Under the pieces are notes generated by a model. It was not told the origin of the DNA. It ran no database searches and saw nothing but the letters and a program-made list of their open reading frames with translations. 64,000 nt of DNA from Flavobacterium branchiicola. Its GTDB lineage: Bacteria > Bacteroidota > Bacteroidia > Flavobacteriales > Flavobacteriaceae. Within the stretch, counting starts at the first letter, position 1. The number at the start of each line of letters is the position of its first letter. Shown here one piece after another: positions 59,783 to 64,000 of this stretch. The translations under genes and the position numbers were made by a program. The stretch lies in the NCBI RefSeq assembly GCF_018383905.1, contig NZ_JAGYWA010000007.1, positions 318,059 through 382,058 on the forward strand. Reading direction: 5' to 3'.

Positions 59783-61312
59783 ATGCAACACAACGTACTT
59801 ATTTTAGATTTCGGATCGCAATATACTCAGCTTATTGCGCGTAGAGTTCGCGAATTAAATATATTCTGCGAAATTTTCCCTTACAATCACATTCCAAGTG
59901 ATTTATCAAGTTATAAAGCCGTAATTTTAGGAGGAAGCCCTTTTTCTGTTAGAGGAGAAGATGCACCACATCCTGATTTATCACAAATTAGAGGTAAAAT
60001 GCCTTTACTTGCTGTTTGTTACGGAGCACAATATTTAGCACACTTTAGCGGTGGAGAAGTTGCTGCTTCTAATACAAGAGAATACGGAAGAGCAAATTTA
60101 TCTTACATTAAAGAAGGTGAAACTTTCTTTGAAGGAGTTTCAGAAAACAGTCAGGTTTGGATGAGCCATAGCGATAGTATCAAAGCGCTTCCAACAAATG
60201 CTGTAAAATTAGCAAGCACGCATGATGTAGAATTCGCAGCTTACAAAATTGAAGGCGAAACTACTTATGCAATTCAATACCATCCAGAAGTTTACCATTC
60301 AACTGACGGAGCAAAAATGTTAGAGAACTTTTTAGTAAAAATTGCTGAAGTTCCTCAAAACTTTACACCAAACGCTTTCGTAGAAGAAATGGTGGCAGAA
60401 TTGAAAGAGAAACTAGGAGACGATAAAGTGGTTCTTGGTTTATCTGGAGGAGTAGATTCTACTGTAGCTGCCGTTTTACTAAACAAAGCAATCGGTAAAA
60501 ATTTATATTGCATCTTCGTAAATAACGGTTTACTTCGTAAAAACGAATTCCAAAATGTATTAGATCAATACAAAGGAATGGGATTGAATGTAAAAGGTGT
60601 TGACGCCGGAGATCGTTTTCTTGGCGAATTAGCGGGAATTAGTGATCCTGAAACAAAACGTAAAACTATCGGACGTGTATTTATCGAAGTTTTTGATGAT
60701 GAATCACACTTATTAGAAGACGTAAAATGGTTGGCACAAGGAACAATTTATCCTGACGTAATCGAGTCGGTTTCTGTAAAAGGACCATCGGCTACGATTA
60801 AATCACATCACAATGTTGGTGGATTGCCAGACTACATGAAATTAAAAATTGTAGAGCCACTTAGAATGCTTTTTAAAGATGAAGTAAGAAGAGTTGGAGC
60901 TTCATTAGGAATAGATCCTGAATTATTGGGAAGACACCCTTTCCCGGGACCAGGATTATCAATCAGAATTTTAGGAGATATTACTCCGGAGAAAGTGCAA
61001 ATTTTACAAGATGTAGATTCTGTTTTCATCGAAGGGTTAAAATCTTGGGGATTATACGATAAAGTTTGGCAGGCCGGAGCAATTTTGCTTCCTGTAAACA
61101 GTGTTGGTGTTATGGGCGATGAGCGTACGTACGAAAAAGTAGTAGCACTTAGAGCTGTAGAATCTACAGACGGTATGACGGCTGACTGGGTTCATTTACC
61201 TTACGATTTCTTGATGAAAGTGTCAAATGACATTATCAATAAAGTAAAAGGCGTGAATCGTGTAGTTTACGATATTAGTTCAAAACCACCTGCAACAATT
61301 GAGTGGGAATAA
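59783..61312 (+). CDS. guaA: GMP synthase (glutamine-hydrolysing)
   Basis: 509 residues from the ATG at 59783 ([17 protein letters not shown]). Class I glutamine amidotransferase domain with nucleophile Cys in [10 protein letters not shown] and His-x-Glu in YHPEVYHS. Then comes the ATP-pyrophosphatase domain with the P-loop-like [15 protein letters not shown], and a dimerisation domain ending [11 protein letters not shown]. It converts XMP to GMP. Start chosen over an upstream TTG (59777) because family members begin [12 protein letters not shown] strong terminator follows. No guaB adjacent. Confidence 0.97.
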   Translation: MQHNVLILDFGSQYTQLIARRVRELNIFCEIFPYNHIPSDLSSYKAVILGGSPFSVRGEDAPHPDLSQIRGKMPLLAVCYGAQYLAHFSGGEVAASNTREYGRANLSYIKEGETFFEGVSENSQVWMSHSDSIKALPTNAVKLASTHDVEFAAYKIEGETTYAIQYHPEVYHSTDGAKMLENFLVKIAEVPQNFTPNAFVEEMVAELKEKLGDDKVVLGLSGGVDSTVAAVLLNKAIGKNLYCIFVNNGLLRKNEFQNVLDQYKGMGLNVKGVDAGDRFLGELAGISDPETKRKTIGRVFIEVFDDESHLLEDVKWLAQGTIYPDVIESVSVKGPSATIKSHHNVGGLPDYMKLKIVEPLRMLFKDEVRRVGASLGIDPELLGRHPFPGPGLSIRILGDITPEKVQILQDVDSVFIEGLKSWGLYDKVWQAGAILLPVNSVGVMGDERTYEKVVALRAVESTDGMTADWVHLPYDFLMKVSNDIINKVKGVNRVVYDISSKPPATIEWE

Positions 61313-61334
61313 TTTCGATTATCACTTCATAAAA

Positions 61335-61372
61335 TAAAAAAAATGCCCATTCTATAATGGGCATTTTTTTGT
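61335..61372 (+). terminator. Intrinsic terminator of guaA
   Basis: Arms aaaaaaatgcccatt (61337-61351) and aatgggcattttttt (61356-61370), 4-nt loop. Confidence 0.92.
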
Positions 61373-61471
61373 TTCTATAAGAGAGAACGATATTTTAGCA
61401 GAGAAAAATATTTTATGTTCTAAGTTGTAACAAAGATTTAGGTAAGGGTAGTGCTATTTTTAAAATTAAGT

Positions 61472-61479
61472 TACATTTG
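61472..61479 (+). promoter_or_regulatory. Promoter -7 box of the LysM gene
   Basis: TACATTTG, 30 nt before the ATG. Confidence 0.5.
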
Positions 61480-61509
61480 TAATGCCCTAATATTTTAAAC
61501 CTACTATTT

Positions 61510-63426
61510 ATGAGAGAACTTTTAACGATTTCTCTTGTGTTTGTTTTGTCTTTTAACAAAATAACTGCACAAGATTCAATTATTGAGCACAAGATTCAAA
61601 AAGGAGAAACCGCTTATTTTATTGCCCAAAAATATAAGGTTTCTGTAGATGAGATTTACAAACTCAACCCCGAATCGCAAAGTGGAATCAAAGACAATCA
61701 AATAATTAAGATTCCGGTTCACTCTTCAGAAAAGCAAAAACAAGAACAGCAAATTACTCATGTTGTTGGCGCAAAAGAAACCCTTTACGGTTTGTCTAAG
61801 CAATACAATGTTTCTGTTGAAAGCATTCAGGAAGCAAACAAAGAGATTCTTGCAAACGGACTCCAAATCGGGCAGGAATTAGTTATTCCGCAAAATGTTT
61901 CAAATCCTGCTAAAACAGAAAATGTTACTTCTTCAAAATTAACACATTTGGTAATTGCCAAAGAATCTTTATTCAGTATTGCCAGGCAATATAATGTTTC
62001 GGTTCAGGATTTAGAAAACTTAAATAAAGATTTATTGCAAAACGGATTGCAAATTGGACAAACGATTGCTATTCCAAACAAAAGAAAAACGCTGGACGGA
62101 AGAGTTCGCGTGATCAATCAGGAAACTATTTTTCATGTGGTAGAGCCAAAGGAAACTAAATTTTCGATTGCCAAAAAATACGAAATCTCGATCGAGCAGT
62201 TAGAATCTCAAAACCCTGAAATTGTAAATGGTTTGGTTGTTGGAAATAAATTAGCCATTAATACCAAAGAAATTAAACCTGTCAACGAAAGCGAAGAATT
62301 AATGATGGCTTTGGCAGAAAAACAAGTTGTAGTTGAGAAAACAAAAGCAAAAACAGTTGAGCTGGAGGATTTAAAAGACCGATTGGTGATTCAGAAAGAA
62401 ATGAATCAGAAGATTATCAAAATCAATGATCTGAAAGTAAATCTGAATGATATGAATGGTTCTAAAGAAAATTCGGTTGAAAAATTGCGATTGGTTTTAG
62501 AGGCGAATAAGAATGTTCAGGATATTTTGATGGCTAAATTAGATTCGTTGGTTAATACGATGAATAATGATTTAGTGGAATTAAAGCGAATGGATATTTT
62601 GAATGTTGATGAATCTAAACGTCTGGAAAAACAATCATCTGAAAGTATCGGAAAAACAAGTGAATTATCTTCTCAATTAAAAAAAGAACTGGCTGAAAAC
62701 CGAAAAGCGTATGCCGGTTTGATGAATAAAGTAGAGAAAATTGCCGTTGAAGAAAATCAGGAATACAAGAAGAAAATCCGCGAAAGCGAAAAGAATAACA
62801 ATGTTGCTTCGATACAACAACGCCTTTCTTTAGAAGAAATTAAACGCTATAAAATTGAGCAGGAGCAAGGTGATGCACAAAATCAGTTGTTAATTGCTAA
62901 AATTGATTCATTAGATATTCAGAAAAAAATTGAAGTAAAAAGACACATTAGCAAGGCTTCTTATTATAGTATGGAAGCCAGAAAATTTGATGATAAACTA
63001 GCTTTGGTTAAACTGAAAAAGTATCAGGATGAAGCGATTAAAAAACAAAGCAAAACAAATTCTGCCGAGGCTTCAAAAATAGTTTCATTAGAAGAAATGA
63101 AGCGCGAATTAGAACAAAACCCTCTCAAGAAGGATAAAACAGTAAAGGTTGAAGTTTTTGATAATCTTAAAGAAGTTTCAAATGGGTATTACTTAGTTTT
63201 AGGTATATTTACAGACGCAACATTGCGCGATAAGTGTATTATGAAACTTATTGATTCTGGTGATTTTAACGCTAGCTTCTTTTTCAATATTAACAGTCTT
63301 TCGTATTATGTTTACTCAGATAAGTTCCAAAACATGGAAGAAGTTTTATATAAATGCAAGAAAAAAGAGGAAGATGAGTTATATAAAGAGATTGTTATCG
63401 CAAAAGTTGAAATTGATCTTAGATAA
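61510..63426 (+). CDS. LysM-repeat envelope protein with coiled coil and SPOR-like end
   Basis: 638 residues. Signal peptide (MRELLTISLVFVLSFNKITAQ) and four LysM domains at about residues 24-68, 78-125, 140-190 and 205-250, of the form HKIQKGETAYFIAQKYKVSVDEIYKLNP, read as KGETAYFIAQKYKVS. A long coiled coil follows (about 260-540, Lys/Glu-rich), and a C-terminal SPOR-like segment (NGYYLVLGIFTDATLRDKCI, then YYVYSDKFQNMEEVLYKCKK). LysM and SPOR both bind peptidoglycan. Probably tethers or organises envelope structures. A second LysM protein follows at 63523. Confidence 0.88.
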   Translation: MRELLTISLVFVLSFNKITAQDSIIEHKIQKGETAYFIAQKYKVSVDEIYKLNPESQSGIKDNQIIKIPVHSSEKQKQEQQITHVVGAKETLYGLSKQYNVSVESIQEANKEILANGLQIGQELVIPQNVSNPAKTENVTSSKLTHLVIAKESLFSIARQYNVSVQDLENLNKDLLQNGLQIGQTIAIPNKRKTLDGRVRVINQETIFHVVEPKETKFSIAKKYEISIEQLESQNPEIVNGLVVGNKLAINTKEIKPVNESEELMMALAEKQVVVEKTKAKTVELEDLKDRLVIQKEMNQKIIKINDLKVNLNDMNGSKENSVEKLRLVLEANKNVQDILMAKLDSLVNTMNNDLVELKRMDILNVDESKRLEKQSSESIGKTSELSSQLKKELAENRKAYAGLMNKVEKIAVEENQEYKKKIRESEKNNNVASIQQRLSLEEIKRYKIEQEQGDAQNQLLIAKIDSLDIQKKIEVKRHISKASYYSMEARKFDDKLALVKLKKYQDEAIKKQSKTNSAEASKIVSLEEMKRELEQNPLKKDKTVKVEVFDNLKEVSNGYYLVLGIFTDATLRDKCIMKLIDSGDFNASFFFNINSLSYYVYSDKFQNMEEVLYKCKKKEEDELYKEIVIAKVEIDLR

Positions 63427-63522
63427 TAATTTGCATCGAATTAACATATGGCGCGAATCTTGCTTTGAGTAGAATTTAGTACCTTGTTAGAAATTAAAAA
63501 TTAAATTGTTTTAAGCCTTATT

Positions 63523-64000
63523 ATGAAATATTATTCAACATTATTGTTTCTCGTTTTTTTTGTAACCTGTTCTGCTTTTTCGCAAGAGAAAGTGGTGAAA
63601 TATACGGTTTCAAGCGGGGAAACAATTAACGAGATTGCAGTAAAATTTAAAGTTACTCCTTATGATATCTATTCTTTGAATCCGGATGCCAGAAGTGGAG
63701 TTAAACCAAATACAGTTTTACTGATTCCGACAAAAACGAATAAAGCTGTGGCCAAAACAGAAACTGCTGCGGTTAAATCGAACGGTAATTCTAAAGAAAT
63801 TATTCATGAGGTTCAGCCAAAAGAGACTTTTTACAGTATTGAACACAAGTACGGAATTTCGGATGCAGCTTTAAAAGCGGCAAATCCTTTTCTGGAAAAA
63901 GACGGCGTACAAATTGGACAAAAATTGGTGATTCCTGCAAAAGGTTCAGCTCCAAAAGCTGCTGCTGCTGCTGCAAGTTCAAAACCTGCTAAAAGTACTT
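63523..64000 (+). CDS. LysM-domain protein (partial, runs off the window)
   Basis: 159 codons are in the window. Signal peptide MKYYSTLLFLVFFVTCSAFSQ, then LysM 1 (about residues 24-68, SSGETINEIAVKFKVTPYDIY) and LysM 2 (about 95-140, QPKETFYSIEHKYGISDAAL), joined by an Ala/Lys/Thr linker. An Ala-rich stretch precedes the edge. The second half is unseen; a peptidase or other catalytic domain could follow. It lies 96 nt behind the first LysM gene, so the two may be co-expressed. Confidence 0.85.
   Translation, partial: MKYYSTLLFLVFFVTCSAFSQEKVVKYTVSSGETINEIAVKFKVTPYDIYSLNPDARSGVKPNTVLLIPTKTNKAVAKTETAAVKSNGNSKEIIHEVQPKETFYSIEHKYGISDAALKAANPFLEKDGVQIGQKLVIPAKGSAPKAAAAAASSKPAKST

Overview
The window is AT-rich and looks like a chromosomal segment of a Flavobacterium-type Bacteroidota. 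Evidence: promoter-like boxes of the Bacteroidota form TAnnTTTG ahead of many genes, no Shine-Dalgarno signal at most starts, a gliding-motility gene (gldI), type II and type III glutamine synthetases side by side, a GH92 mannosidase, many Cys-lipoproteins, and large numbers of palindromic intergenic repeats. I see no rRNA, no convincing tRNA, no CRISPR array, no transposase and no prophage.

Layout. 1-4300: two-component/AraC regulation, stress proteins (CsbD-like, Dps), pyrF and a BtuF-like protein, then a repeat-rich gap that may encode a small transcript running away from katA. 4300-13000: catalase, purU, several secreted or lipoproteins of unknown role, and a YcbB-type L,D-transpeptidase. 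13085-16525: icmF, the self-contained fused isobutyryl-CoA mutase. 16693-21855: accessory stretch with a very AT-rich ATPase-methyltransferase fusion, an orphan small protein, an XRE regulator, a GNAT, a truncated T9SS/OmpA-type TPR protein, an orphan piece of a type ISP restriction enzyme, and several large palindromic repeats. 21919-25934: four tandem small secreted paralogues and an AraC regulator; three of the paralogues and the regulator share one upstream element. 26476-32842: esterase, collagen-motif lipoprotein, TerC, and divergent glnII/glnN. 33238-38661: a curli operon (csgA, csgB, csgE, csgF, csgG and a lipoprotein) in which CsgE carries a CsgH-like N-terminal domain and CsgG carries a C-terminal barrel-like domain. 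38816-49310: purM, GH92, M61 peptidase, sterol-desaturase-like enzyme, and a DoxX/aquaporin/GlsB-like membrane operon. 49398-57905: EamA transporter, an operon of DHH phosphoesterase, gldI and two cyclophilin-FKBP fusions, then ClC, RidA and cbpA-cbpM. 58210-64000: secreted proteins, guaA and two LysM proteins, the second cut by the window edge.

Themes. The envelope dominates: peptidoglycan cross-linking (L,D-transpeptidase), LysM proteins, curli fibre export, periplasmic folding (GldI and dual immunophilins) and many lipoproteins. Nucleotide metabolism is scattered as single genes (pyrF, purU, purM, guaA). Nitrogen assimilation is concentrated in the glnII/glnN divergent pair. Most intergenic gaps end in clear hairpins or belong to a few repeat families that often start within 5-30 nt of a stop or start codon. 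The best candidates for something undescribed are the ATPase-methyltransferase fusion, the rearranged curli machinery, and the paralogue array with its shared control element.
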